Source: Deltaproteobacteria bacterium UBA6601 (lineage in GTDB: Bacteria; Myxococcota_A; UBA796; UBA9615). Taken from it: 45,617 nucleotides of DNA. Position numbers and translations under genes: made by a program. Positions 10,501 through 18,884 of the stretch are shown here, piece after piece. The notes beneath the pieces were generated by a model. It ran no database searches. It saw only the letters and a program-made list of their open reading frames with translations, and was not told the origin of the DNA. Location of the stretch: positions 20,490 through 66,106 of the forward strand of contig DJIF01000126.1 in NCBI GenBank assembly GCA_002433485.1, read 5' to 3'. Each line of letters opens with the position of its first letter. The stretch's first letter is position 1.

Positions 10501-10997
10501 CGGTCAGCTGGGCACTCCCGCGAGGAAGAGACGGTCACCCTGGCCTGTGCGGCTACATCCTTCCACGGGGCCATCAACGGGGTCGCGATAATCTCGCTTT
10601 GCTGGCGGTAAGCGCTGGCCAGGGAATCCGATCCTGGGCTGCAGAGGAACGGGAGAAAGGCGAATATCTTCGCTCGCATGCCATTCAATCCCTGGCCCTT
10701 GAGACTGCAGAGGCGCTGGCGGAGTGGCTTCACGGTAAAATTCGCTCAGATTGGGGATTTGCCGATCCCGAGGATATGACCATGCTGCAACGCTTCAAGG
10801 CCCGCTATCAGGGCAAGCGCTACTCGCCAGGATATCCAGCCTGCCCCGAGCTGGCCTTGCAAGAAGGCATCTGGTCGCTGCTTGAACCAGAGCAGATCGG
10901 CATCGATCTCACCGAGAGTCACACCATGGATCCAGAGGCCAGCGTCAGCGCCATCGTCCTCCATCACCCCGATGCCAAGTACTTCAGCGCTGCTTGA
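7545..10997 (+). CDS. metH: Cobalamin-dependent methionine synthase
   Basis: MetH transfers a methyl group from 5-methyltetrahydrofolate to homocysteine through cobalamin, in the cytoplasm. The 1150 residues hold all four modules: a homocysteine domain with the zinc ligands C230 (GLNC) and C293-C294 (GGCCGTTP); a pterin-binding domain beginning near LLVGERTNVIGSR; a B12 cap and Rossmann domain with GDVHDIGKN, giving H728 as the cobalt ligand; and an AdoMet reactivation domain with YSPGYPACPEL. An open frame extends upstream to 7269, but that part overlaps manC on the other strand; the ATG at 7545, followed by MNQRLDHL, fits family N-termini. The 3' end overlaps the next gene by 26 bases, implying cotranscription. 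E. coli MetH is about 1227 residues. Confidence 0.95.
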   Translation: MNQRLDHLTQLLQQRVLCLDGATGTWLQDQNLGPQDFGGEAFDGCNEHLVLTRPELVLDLHRSYLRSGADIVETNSFGSTAVVLAEYPPLEQQAYAISRAAAELARQACAEFDSTAKPRFVAGSMGPTTKALSVTGGITFNELVEAFYLQASGLIDGGADYLLLETCQDTRNIKAGLLAIDRLERERDLRLGVAVSGTIEPTGTMLAGQSAESLAISLQHRNLLYLGLNCATGPAEMTEPIRALAELSRTPIACVPNAGLPNEDGNYEESPVQLGAVLSRFLEDGWLNLLGGCCGTTPAHIEELVKLAQEARPRKLPGHQRRLYSGVDWVEENEDNRPLLVGERTNVIGSRRFKRLVAEEDWEQATEIGVAQVKKGAHIVDVCLADPDRDELADTNAFLNQLSRRIKAPLMIDSTDAEVVEEALQWSQGKAIINSVNLEDGEERFAEIVPLARRYGAALVVGCIDEDPVQGMAVTAERKVEIALRSAKLLIESYGMKAEDLIFDPLVFPCGTGDAQYLRSAAETVEGVRRISEALPHSSTILGISNVSFGLPAAGREVLNSVFLYECSRAGLGMAIVNTEKLERYASIPAEERALAEELLFRTSDEAVARFTEHFRDSSSRIVVETSSLSLDERLSHYVVEGSKQGLIDDLQQKLTDTAPMDIINGPLMTGMEEVGRLFNDRQLIVAEVLQSAEVMKAAVSFLEPLMEKSESSSRGTVLLATVKGDVHDIGKNLVDIILSNNGYQVVDLGIKVPPQDIIQAVREHKPDIVGLSGLLVKSAQMMVTTAIAMTDLGVTPDLLVGGAALSETFTARRINTAYGGNVLYASDAMDGLRLVNELCSKELRKPLLESWSERCLKLENAANKKRKARPVSPSRERAAQIPIAAEIPSPASYERQVIQKCKLGDIWAWLNPRMLYGKHLGLRGDFDAKIAARDPRALQLREVIWSIMGEGLQGRMRASAVWQWFEADQEDGTLHIYRHGESLPAVSWALPRGRDGHPGLCGYILPRGHQRGRDNLALLAVSAGQGIRSWAAEEREKGEYLRSHAIQSLALETAEALAEWLHGKIRSDWGFADPEDMTMLQRFKARYQGKRYSPGYPACPELALQEGIWSLLEPEQIGIDLTESHTMDPEASVSAIVLHHPDAKYFSAA

Positions 10998-12807
10998 TCG
11001 GATCGCACGCTGGCTGATCCCCAGCTTACTGCTGTTCCTGCTGATAGAGCGGGTACTTCTGGCTCTGCTCTACCCGGATCTGGTGCACGACCTTGACCCT
11101 GGAGAGCTGCGCCATCTTGACCTGGCCCTCCATGGGCTCCCCGACGGGCCAAGCCTCAAACAACGCCTTTACACCTGGCTATCAGGCACCGAGAACATCC
11201 ACCATGGTGGCTTTCCGATCCTCTCGGTGCTGTTCCTGCTGTGCTCGAAGATCACCGGCACCTCGCTGTTTGTGCTGCGCCTTGTCGGTCCGATCCTGGC
11301 CACCCTGCTTGCGGCGATCTGCCTGACCAGGGTCCTCCAGCGTCACTGCAGCCCATGGACCAGCGCTCTTATGCTGCTGCTGTTCGCTGGAGCCCCACCG
11401 CTCTTGCTGAAGTGGACCTGCACCGCCCGCGGCGGGCACCTTGAGGCCATCCTCTTCCCCTGCCTGCTGCTGCTGCTACTGGACCGCGCTTTAGAGCGCA
11501 GATCGCTACACCTGTGGCTGCTCGCAGGAGTCAGCGCTGGCCTGGGCAGCTATGTGAGCTATCTGGCCGCCCCAAGCGCAGCGATCCTTGGGTTAAGCGC
11601 ACTCGCTGTAGCGCGCAGTGAGCAACCGATCGCCCGGCCCCTATCAGCCCTCACATTCGGCTCGCTGCTTGGCTTTATGCCCTGGATTCTAGGCTGGCTG
11701 GTTCTGGAGCTCCCCTATCTGGAAGCCACCATCCACTCCAGCGCAAACCCCGCAGAGGCCAGGGAGGTCCACGGCCGCAGCCTTATGACCGCTCTGGTGG
11801 CTGGCTTCAGTGCACTGCCACAAAACCTCTGGCCATGGACCCTGCTGAAGGCCGATGCGCTCGCCTATGCCGCTGCTGAGCCCGACATCTTCGACTACAG
11901 CGTCACCGGACGCGAGTGGATTACTCGACTCGCCATCAACTTCTCCCTGCTCCTCGGCATCATCAGCTCCCTTAGGAAACGGGCCTTTTTGCTCGCCGCC
12001 TTCCTGTTGCTTCCGGCCCTCCACCACCTGTTCGTTCTGCGCGCCGCTAACCAGCCAGGCTGGCCCCTTATTCCCCATCGCTATCTGATCCTGGTATTCC
12101 CTGCGATAGTTGCTGGCGCCGCCCTGGGCGCCACCTCACTGCTCAACCATCAGCTCACTTCGATGCGTCGGTTAGGAGCACTGCTTAGCGGCTCCCTGGT
12201 TCTGATCTCGATGGCCGGAATACTGTCCCATATACAGCTGCTCCAACAACCGGTCGACCGGCAGCCCGCCGACTTTCGCGCGGATCTTTACCGGCGCGCC
12301 AATATCGGGCAGGTGCGGAGCAGCGATGCCCAGCAAGTAGCCAGCCTCGCCGCAGGCAACGATCCCACCTGGCAGCAGGAACGCTGGCAGGGGCTGGCCA
12401 GGGTCTATCCTCCGATCTCCGACTACTATCTCCTGTTCCGGGAGAATCCCCTCGACCGCCCCTATCCAGGAGAACTCTTCAACGACCCAGAAATGGCCGA
12501 CTCAACGCAAGCCGTGGTGGAAGCTCGAGCGCTGGAGATCGAGGTCGAAACCGCCTTTGCTGCCACCGAGTTGCGCGCCGGGACTGACCGGCAACTGCGC
12601 GATCGCTGGCTGTGCTCCTGGAAGCCGAGCGAACGCTTCCGCAAGACAGTCCGAAAGACCCTATTAGAACAGCTTCCATCACTACATTGCGGCAAACAAA
12701 GTGCCCTGCATGGACTGCTCAACACAACAGCAGATCCCGCGGCTCAACCTCAGCAGCTAGACCGCCCAGCCACCGGAATTAAGCCAGGCGAACAACCCAA
12801 CAACTAG
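10972..12807 (+). CDS. Multi-pass membrane protein, GT-C (family 39-like) glycosyltransferase
   Basis: This is a 611-residue integral membrane protein with about 10-12 hydrophobic segments (for example IPSLLLFLLIERVLLALL at the N-terminus). Early acidic residues in the first large loop (DLVHDLDPGELRHLDLA), an HHGGFP segment and a charged, mostly soluble C-terminal part resemble GT-C glycosyltransferases, which use polyprenyl-phosphate sugars at the membrane. I cannot name the acceptor. The open frame starts at 10882 within metH; the ATG at 10972, just before the first membrane segment, is preferred and gives a 26-base overlap with metH. It ends 13 bases from the convergent aldolase gene. An unrelated membrane protein of similar topology cannot be excluded. 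Confidence 0.65.
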   Translation: MPSTSALLDRIARWLIPSLLLFLLIERVLLALLYPDLVHDLDPGELRHLDLALHGLPDGPSLKQRLYTWLSGTENIHHGGFPILSVLFLLCSKITGTSLFVLRLVGPILATLLAAICLTRVLQRHCSPWTSALMLLLFAGAPPLLLKWTCTARGGHLEAILFPCLLLLLLDRALERRSLHLWLLAGVSAGLGSYVSYLAAPSAAILGLSALAVARSEQPIARPLSALTFGSLLGFMPWILGWLVLELPYLEATIHSSANPAEAREVHGRSLMTALVAGFSALPQNLWPWTLLKADALAYAAAEPDIFDYSVTGREWITRLAINFSLLLGIISSLRKRAFLLAAFLLLPALHHLFVLRAANQPGWPLIPHRYLILVFPAIVAGAALGATSLLNHQLTSMRRLGALLSGSLVLISMAGILSHIQLLQQPVDRQPADFRADLYRRANIGQVRSSDAQQVASLAAGNDPTWQQERWQGLARVYPPISDYYLLFRENPLDRPYPGELFNDPEMADSTQAVVEARALEIEVETAFAATELRAGTDRQLRDRWLCSWKPSERFRKTVRKTLLEQLPSLHCGKQSALHGLLNTTADPAAQPQQLDRPATGIKPGEQPNN

Positions 12808-12820
12808 CCGACCACAGGAC

Positions 12821-13732
12821 TCAATCAAGGCGCTGCAACCTGCTGATCGCCTCATCCACCTTGCCCTTCAGCTGGTCGTTGCCCGGCAGCTCACCGGCGC
12901 CATAGACCGCTGAGCAGGCACCGGCAGCCTTGCCGCCGGACCAAGCGTCAGGTGCCGGAGCGGGACCCGCCGAGTTCCAGGTCGCAGGAGCAACCGAAGC
13001 AGAGTGAACGGAGCTTGCCGGGCGAGGTTCTGGAGGCTCCTGCGAGCTGGAAGAGGACCCGGGTAGAAAGCTGCGCTCGGCAGCCAGACCAAGGCCTGCC
13101 TTCCTGCGCTTGGCCAACAATGGCTCAAGGATCCATTCAGGCAGAGCTCTGACCCCTCCATGCACCTGCGCCAGGTTGTGGATGCGCGCCATGTGCTCCA
13201 CCAGCTCCATACGCAGCAGGGCGAACTCAAGATTGGGGCCCACTGTGATCACCCCATGCCGATCCAGCAGCAGGGCATCATGACCACCGATGAGCGCACG
13301 AATTGGAGCTGCGCCCTCTGCACCGTAGGGCAGCGCAAATTCAGTCAAGGGCACACTCAGTCCAATAGAGACGATGGCTTCAGGCAAAAAAGTCTGCAGT
13401 GACTGCCCAGCGCAGGATAGCGCCGTCGCATAAGGCGGATGCGCATGAACTACAGCGCCAACATCGGGGCGCTCCTCATAAACCCCTAGGTGGAGCGCAA
13501 ACTCTGAAGGTGGGCGAGCCTCTCCCTCAGCGACCTTGCCATCTTGATCGACCACCGCCAACCAGCTCTCCCGAATGTCCCCCTTAGACAAGCCTGTAGG
13601 CGTCACCAGAAAGCGGCTCTCAGCAAGTCGAACCGAAACATTTCCATCGTGATTGGCCACCCAGGCCCGCTTATGGAGCGCATGGGAACAGGCAACCAGC
13701 TGGGAGGCAAGTTCAGCTCGATCAGTACTCAT
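12821..13732 (-). CDS. Class II aldolase with C-terminal encapsulation peptide (BMC cargo)
   Basis: This 303-residue enzyme belongs to the zinc-dependent class II aldolase/adducin family (L-fuculose-1-P, L-rhamnulose-1-P and related aldolases), which splits a sugar phosphate into dihydroxyacetone phosphate and an aldehyde. Zinc ligands are visible as H96 and H98 (VVHAHPPY) and H159 (DRHGVITVG), with E77 in the catalytic position; these match E. coli FucA E73, H92, H94 and H155. After the catalytic domain (about 1-215) comes a Pro/Ala/Ser-rich linker of about 65 residues and then an amphipathic helix (NDQLKGKVDEAISRLQRLD), the layout of a BMC encapsulation peptide. A GTG six bases upstream (13738) is an alternative start. 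The gene lies 42 bases after the pentapeptide/TPR gene on the same strand. Confidence 0.88.
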   Translation of the reverse strand: MSTDRAELASQLVACSHALHKRAWVANHDGNVSVRLAESRFLVTPTGLSKGDIRESWLAVVDQDGKVAEGEARPPSEFALHLGVYEERPDVGAVVHAHPPYATALSCAGQSLQTFLPEAIVSIGLSVPLTEFALPYGAEGAAPIRALIGGHDALLLDRHGVITVGPNLEFALLRMELVEHMARIHNLAQVHGGVRALPEWILEPLLAKRRKAGLGLAAERSFLPGSSSSSQEPPEPRPASSVHSASVAPATWNSAGPAPAPDAWSGGKAAGACSAVYGAGELPGNDQLKGKVDEAISRLQRLD

Positions 13733-13774
13733 GAGCACCCAAGGATAACACGCGCCGACATCGGTCCCCCCGGC

Positions 13775-16700
13775 TCAAGGAGCGACAGCTGGGCCCTCAC
13801 TGCCTGCCGCGCCCGTTGCGGCTGCCGCGCCCGAGCGGAGGCCCGAGACGGCGTCCAATTGCCGCAAGAGGGCCTCGGCCTGCTGCAAAATCCAGGGCTC
13901 CTTGCTCAAACGCCGGACTTCTTCAAAGTGAAAACGCGCCTGCGGACCAGCACCGCGACTCAAGGCCAGACGCCCCAGACCCAACTGGGCCAGAGAGCTG
14001 GGAACCGGCTCCACCGCCGGATCAGCAAGCACCTCTCGCCACAGTGGTTCTGCCCGCTCGAGGCGACCCTCGGCAACCAGCAACTGAGCCCGCTCAACCC
14101 GAGCCAGAGAGGCCAACGCTCGATCCGGACCGGTCATCGCCAACTCCAGATCCTCAGTACTGCCAAGCCTCCCCAGTTCCAGGTGCGCGGCCTGCTTACC
14201 GATGGCCCCGATATCGGCCTCGCTGATGCTCTTCAGCAGGACAACAGTCTCGGCAAACAGCCCCTTGGAGACCAACAGATCAGCAAGCACTGGCAACTCT
14301 TGAAGCAGGAAGCGCGGCGCGCGACAGCTCTCAAACACTTGCGAAGCCTCGGTCAGCGCGGCCTTCGGCTCGTCGGTCTCCGCTCTAGCACGCACCAGGG
14401 CCATCCGAGCACTGCAGTTATCCAGCGCCTCGCCGCTGCTCAGGTCAGCAACCTGAACGCCGTCCAGAAGGTCCTCAGCCTCTTCCTTACGGCCCTGTGC
14501 CATCATCACCGCGACCCGTCCTTCGATAGCGGCCTGGCCCAGGGTCGGACTCTCGGCCGCAGCAGCTGAAGATGCGACCCGCTCAAAAATGCTCATAGCA
14601 TCGTCGTGCCGCCCCTCTTCCTGCAGTTGGCCGGCCATCAGCAACAAGAGTTCATGATAAGCAACCGGCTGGCTCTGCTCGAGGCCAGCCTCCCGGGCCT
14701 GTGAAAGCATGTCCTCAATGTCGTCCAGCGAAGACCTGCCCAACTCAACCAACAACTCAGCCCGCTCCACCGCTATAGCTCCTCGCATAGGGTGCTGGAC
14801 CGACAACATTTCCAGAGCGCTGTCCATCAAAGGAAGGGCTTCTTCAATCCGCCCCACCCGTCGCAGCAGGGCAGCTTGGCCAAACAGCGCACCGGCAGTC
14901 ATGGCCGGTTCGATACGCGCATCGGCAACCTCTCGATAACCGGCAAGGGCCGGCTCGATACGGCCAGCCTGATCCGCGATGCCCGCCAGCCTGAGCCGGG
15001 CGCGAGCCAAAAACTCCGGCTCATCGACAAACTCGGCGAGACTTCGCTCCAGGACCTGCTCGGCTTTCTCGTAATCGCCAGTGTCCTGCCACAATTGGGA
15101 CAATTCCTCCCGGATTCGCACCCTGGCCTCAGCAGCGCTGACCTTGCCCTCGGCCGATTGCAATAACCTGAGCGCCTCACCCCTTCCACCGCTGCTGTTG
15201 TGCAAAGCAGCAAGCTCAAGGGTAGCGTCCAGGGTCAGGTCGGGGCGAGCCGGGAACCGAGTCAGAATCCCTTCGTAACGACGAACTGCAGCGGCACGGT
15301 TGTCGCGGCGAAGATCGAGTCTGGCCAGACCGAGCTCCCCTTCAACTGCAGTCTCCACATCATCGGCCTCTGCCAGCAGAACCAGCTTCCGCGACTGAAT
15401 CTCGGGATCTTCTGCCCCGGCCAGCAGCCGCTTTCGGCCCTCTCGCGCTCGAGCGACGATGAGCGGCAGATCGGGATAAACAGCAAGGACCTCGTCATAG
15501 GCGGCGAGGGCCCGCACCGAGTTTCCGGAAGCGGCCATCAAGTCCGCCGAGTAGAGAGAGGCCTGAGCCCGCTCTGCCGGGGCCATGTCAGCAGGCAGCC
15601 CAGCAAGCAAGGCAAGCGCAGCGGGAAGATCGCCCAGGTCTCTGAGTACACTCGCCGCCTCAATACTGTATGCGGCTGGAGCACTCGGATCTGCAGCGAG
15701 CGCGCCACGTACGGTCGCGACCTCAAAGCGGGCGCCCTCCAGATCTCCCTGACCCATCCGCGCACGCGCCAGCAGCAAGTATCCGGGAAGCTGCCCGCGA
15801 GTGTTCTGAGCGGTATCCACGATCTCCCGGGCTACATCAAAGGCAGCATCGGGAGAGTCATTTCGCAACAGGAAGTGAGCCAGATCGATATTGGCAGCCA
15901 GTGGTGGCCCATCCTCTAACAATTGAGTCAGCCCCACGGCTTCCCGCAGCTTGTCCTCTCCCTCTTCCACATAGCCATGCTTCTCGAGCAGAGCCGACAT
16001 CTCTTTAAGGGTCTCAGGCCGGCTGCGCGGATAGCTTCGATAGCGCTCCTCAAGAGCGTCCCATTGGCGCTTGGCTGCAGGTGCACCAGCAAATAGCTTG
16101 CTGGCCGGCCTGCTCAAGGCAGCAGGCTCATCGCCACTACCCAGTCTCTGCATCTGGATCAGGCCAACCACAAGGGTCAGGGCAGCTACCGACAGCGCCA
16201 AGCCCCGCAGACCCAATCGTCCTCGCAGACCAGCCCAGGTTCGCTTCCACAACGGAAGAGGAACCTCTGCACCTGCGCCTACCAGACGTTCGGTCAACTC
16301 GGCAGAAATTCCTGCACAGCGCAAAAATCGAGCGCCTTCCACCACACAGTCATCAAAGTCGCTGCTCCTGAAAAGCACCGACTCCACCGCTAGAGAGCGG
16401 CAGTTCACACCGCTAAAGCGCACCCGATCAAAATTGGCAAAGCGCAGCGCTGCAGACTCAAAGCTGCCCCCGGCAATGCGCAGATCGGCGAGGCTGGAGT
16501 CGGCAATGCTCAAGCCCTCAGCATGAACCTGATCAAGGCTGAGCCTGACCAGATCGCTGTCATCAATGCGAACACCAGCGAGGACCGCTTCAGAAAGGCT
16601 GAGATCAGCAAGGGAAGTCTTGTGCAGCACGGCACCGGTCAAATCAACACCAAGCCAGTTCCCTCCCTGAACATCGACTTCGCTCCAGTGAGAGTCCCGA

Positions 16701-17062
16701 ATACGAGCCCCGGCAAGGATCGTCTGGTGCAAGGTCGCGCGATCCAGGGTGACTCCATCGAGAACCGCGGCCTCAAGATCTGCACCGCTCAGATCTGCAC
16801 CGCTCAGATCTGCACCAGAAAGGCGAGCTCCAGCGAGGTTGGCTCCACAAAGCCGCGCTCCACTAAGTCCCACATCCCGCAGGTCAGCACCGCGCAGATC
16901 CGCGCCCTCCAGATCCGCTCCCTCCAGATCCCGACCCCGAAGATCGACACCCCGTAGCTGAGCTTCGCGCAGCTCTCGACCGCGAAGATCACCGTCCAGA
17001 GCGTAGCGATGCACCGCATCAACTACGATATCGACGCTCTCAGATGGTGGTTGCATGCTCAC
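13775..17062 (-). CDS. Pentapeptide-repeat, transmembrane, TPR-repeat protein
   Basis: This is a 1095-residue protein. Residues 25-120 are regular pentapeptide repeats (A-D/N-L-x-x, for example LEGADLRGADL), which degrade towards residue 255 and should form a right-handed beta-helix. One membrane segment lies at about 287-304 (LALSVAALTLVVGLIQM) after a basic stretch (KRTWAGLRGRLGLRG). By the positive-inside rule the pentapeptide domain is cytoplasmic and the long C-terminal part (about 320-1060) periplasmic. That part is built of helical pairs with TPR character (SYPRSRPETLKEM, GDLEGARFEVA, GDYEKAEQVLERSLAEF). A second Met two codons in is an alternative start. It is likely a scaffold or sensor; no enzymatic motif is seen. 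The aldolase follows at once on the same strand. Confidence 0.78.
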   Translation of the reverse strand: MSMQPPSESVDIVVDAVHRYALDGDLRGRELREAQLRGVDLRGRDLEGADLEGADLRGADLRDVGLSGARLCGANLAGARLSGADLSGADLSGADLEAAVLDGVTLDRATLHQTILAGARIRDSHWSEVDVQGGNWLGVDLTGAVLHKTSLADLSLSEAVLAGVRIDDSDLVRLSLDQVHAEGLSIADSSLADLRIAGGSFESAALRFANFDRVRFSGVNCRSLAVESVLFRSSDFDDCVVEGARFLRCAGISAELTERLVGAGAEVPLPLWKRTWAGLRGRLGLRGLALSVAALTLVVGLIQMQRLGSGDEPAALSRPASKLFAGAPAAKRQWDALEERYRSYPRSRPETLKEMSALLEKHGYVEEGEDKLREAVGLTQLLEDGPPLAANIDLAHFLLRNDSPDAAFDVAREIVDTAQNTRGQLPGYLLLARARMGQGDLEGARFEVATVRGALAADPSAPAAYSIEAASVLRDLGDLPAALALLAGLPADMAPAERAQASLYSADLMAASGNSVRALAAYDEVLAVYPDLPLIVARAREGRKRLLAGAEDPEIQSRKLVLLAEADDVETAVEGELGLARLDLRRDNRAAAVRRYEGILTRFPARPDLTLDATLELAALHNSSGGRGEALRLLQSAEGKVSAAEARVRIREELSQLWQDTGDYEKAEQVLERSLAEFVDEPEFLARARLRLAGIADQAGRIEPALAGYREVADARIEPAMTAGALFGQAALLRRVGRIEEALPLMDSALEMLSVQHPMRGAIAVERAELLVELGRSSLDDIEDMLSQAREAGLEQSQPVAYHELLLLMAGQLQEEGRHDDAMSIFERVASSAAAAESPTLGQAAIEGRVAVMMAQGRKEEAEDLLDGVQVADLSSGEALDNCSARMALVRARAETDEPKAALTEASQVFESCRAPRFLLQELPVLADLLVSKGLFAETVVLLKSISEADIGAIGKQAAHLELGRLGSTEDLELAMTGPDRALASLARVERAQLLVAEGRLERAEPLWREVLADPAVEPVPSSLAQLGLGRLALSRGAGPQARFHFEEVRRLSKEPWILQQAEALLRQLDAVSGLRSGAAAATGAAGSEGPAVAP
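16778..16820 (-). repeat. Tandem 15-bp repeats inside the pentapeptide domain
   Basis: Nearly three perfect copies of a 15-bp unit (plus-strand gatctgcaccgctca) lie here and encode consecutive SGADL pentapeptides. Identity at DNA level suggests a recent local duplication within the coding repeat. Confidence 0.8.
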
Positions 17063-17093
17063 TTATGACCTACAGTTTGACACCAATGCTGTG

Positions 17094-17870
17094 ATGAAAG
17101 AGTCTTTGCCTATGAAACGCCCCATGTCCACCAGCATCATGAGCCTAGCTGGCCTCGCCCTGCTCCTGAGCACCAGCATCATGAGCCCTGGCTGCAGCAG
17201 CGGAGAGCCCCAGAAGGACTTCAAGCAAGGCCAGCCCCCTGTGGTTGTCGTCCAAGCACCCGGTACCAGCCCCGCTAAGGATAGCAAGAAGGACTCCTCA
17301 TACGCCGGGCTGGCCTGGGAAGCGGCAACCTCTGGAGCGGTCGGCAACAGCGTCGAAGAGGTGGAACCCTATGATGTTGTCAGCCTGCTGCGGGAGTTTG
17401 AGCCTTCGATCATTGACCCCGCCAAGGACCAGAACGGCGAGAACGGCTACGACGACCTGCTGTCCTCACTGGTGGTAGCTGATAGCAAGAACCTCTACGG
17501 GCGGATCGTAACCCGGGTGCCCATGCGCGGCTTTTACACCCGAGAAGTACGCTTCTGGATCGAGCAGCCTCCGGAGATGGCAACCGTGGAGATCAAGGTG
17601 GGCACCCGGGGTCGCCCCTGCGAGATCGCCCACGTCAAGAGCCCCGACGCGCAAAAGGTAGTCAAGAGCTGCTTTTGGCTCGGCAATGCACTGGACTTCC
17701 GCCTCCCGCTGGACTCCTTTCCAGCCAGCATTGATCCCAGCAAGCCCATGTGGGTCTCTGGTTTTCAGACCTGCTGTTCCGATCCGGAACGCAATAAGTT
17801 CCTCGACGAGATCGACAATGCCCAGGAAGTCTGGCGCATTACTGGCGAGGCGAGTCCTCCGCCAGAGTAA
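17094..17870 (+). CDS. Probable lipoprotein of unknown function
   Basis: The protein is about 258 residues from the ATG at 17094; other possible starts are TTG/ATG-like codons in a frame reaching 17055 (which would overlap the divergent gene) and ATG 17112. It has a hydrophobic leader (LAGLALLL) and a Cys after MSPG followed by Ser/Gly, which is a plausible though imperfect lipobox. The mature part has a Lys/Pro-rich linker, then a single domain with Cys-containing segments (GRPCEIAH, KSCFWLG, QTCCSDP) and the strand-like FYTREVRFWIEQPPE. I do not recognise the domain. It sits between the pentapeptide/TPR gene (divergent) and the BMC operon's last gene (convergent), so any tie to the compartment is only positional. 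Confidence 0.65.
   Translation: MKESLPMKRPMSTSIMSLAGLALLLSTSIMSPGCSSGEPQKDFKQGQPPVVVVQAPGTSPAKDSKKDSSYAGLAWEAATSGAVGNSVEEVEPYDVVSLLREFEPSIIDPAKDQNGENGYDDLLSSLVVADSKNLYGRIVTRVPMRGFYTREVRFWIEQPPEMATVEIKVGTRGRPCEIAHVKSPDAQKVVKSCFWLGNALDFRLPLDSFPASIDPSKPMWVSGFQTCCSDPERNKFLDEIDNAQEVWRITGEASPPPE
17129..17187 (+). repeat. 17-bp direct repeat in a signal peptide
   Basis: The sequence caccagcatcatgagcc occurs at 17129-17145 and again at 17171-17187, exactly 42 bases (14 codons) apart and in frame, so the leader reads STSIMS twice. This looks like a small in-frame duplication of the signal peptide. Confidence 0.8.
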
Positions 17871-17903
17871 GGTTTAGATTCGGCTGACCAGATTCAGTCC
17901 TGC

Positions 17904-18881
17904 TCAATCGCAGCCGCCAGCGCGCAGCCAGCGGACAAAGTCTGCAACCCCGTCAGCAAAGCTCATCTTCGGCTCATAACCCAGCTCCCGGCGCGAGCGC
18001 TCAAGATCCGCCCAGGTGCGACGAACATCGCCCTCCTGCATCGGCAGACGATCAATCAACGCCGCCCTGCCAACCGCACCGGCGATGGTCTGGATCATCT
18101 CATCGAGGGAGATCGAGCGGTCCGAACCCAGATTGTAGACGGAGCTGACCAGGGAGCCCTCAAGCAGGCGCTCGAGAGCCAACTGCACGCCAATAACAAT
18201 GTCATCGATGTGGGTGTAATCACGAGCGCTGCTGCCATCTCCGAAGACCGGAATCGGCTCACCGAGGTCCATGAGCCGAGCGAACTTGTGGATGGCCAGG
18301 TCGGGCCGCTGGCGGGGGCCGTAGACGGTAAAGAAGCGCAACACCACATAGGGCAAGCCATGCTCCAGGCGATATGTCTCCAGTAACCTCTCCGCTGCCA
18401 GCTTGGTCTCACCATAGGGCGAGACAGGCGCTGGATGTGCAGCAGACTCTGCATAAGGTGGGATATTGCTGTCCCCATAGACAGAAGAAGAAGAGGCAAA
18501 CAGAAAGGGGATCGTGCTGTGCCCGGAGCAGGCCCAGGAGAGCGCTGTCTCGGTACCTTCTACGTTGGTCTGCCAGTAGAGCGCTGGCTGCTCAATTGAG
18601 GGTCGAACGCCGGCCCGCGCCGCGATGTGCAAAATTCCGCGCCATCCCTCATCAGGATCGAGCGATTCCCATACCGTTGGGTCGCAGACATCACCCTCAA
18701 TCAGTTCAAAAGCTGACCCGCCAAGGTGGCGGCTAAGATTACTCCGCTTAATGGCCGGATCGTAATAGCTGTTGAAGTTGTCGATGACGGTGACCTGATC
18801 ACCCGCAGCAAGCAGCGCATCCAACAGATGACTGCCAATAAAGCCGGCACCGCCGGTTAGCAGGAGCCGCCTGCCGGCCAT
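17904..18881 (-). CDS. NAD-dependent sugar-nucleotide epimerase/dehydratase
   Basis: This is a 325-residue extended short-chain dehydrogenase. The NAD-binding loop TGGAGFIGSH (G10, G13, G16), the acidic strand end VIDNFNSYYDP and the catalytic Y-x-x-x-K (SPYGETK) with an upstream Ser-rich strand (FASSSSVYGD) are all present. The DNFNSYYDP and KRSNL segments resemble UDP-glucuronate 4-epimerases, but UDP-galactose/GlcNAc epimerases and related enzymes remain possible. Its ATG lies only three bases beyond the stop of the BMC-P gene upstream, so it appears to be the last gene of the shell operon. Neither end carries an encapsulation-type helix, so a cytosolic place is likely. Products of such enzymes feed cell-surface glycans. 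Confidence 0.85.
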   Translation of the reverse strand: MAGRRLLLTGGAGFIGSHLLDALLAAGDQVTVIDNFNSYYDPAIKRSNLSRHLGGSAFELIEGDVCDPTVWESLDPDEGWRGILHIAARAGVRPSIEQPALYWQTNVEGTETALSWACSGHSTIPFLFASSSSVYGDSNIPPYAESAAHPAPVSPYGETKLAAERLLETYRLEHGLPYVVLRFFTVYGPRQRPDLAIHKFARLMDLGEPIPVFGDGSSARDYTHIDDIVIGVQLALERLLEGSLVSSVYNLGSDRSISLDEMIQTIAGAVGRAALIDRLPMQEGDVRRTWADLERSRRELGYEPKMSFADGVADFVRWLRAGGCD

Positions 18882-18884
18882 TTC

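Noticed and set aside
13544..14569. 341-codon plus-strand open frame
   Set aside because: It runs opposite the TPR coding region, has no recognisable domain and only reflects GC-rich codon structure.
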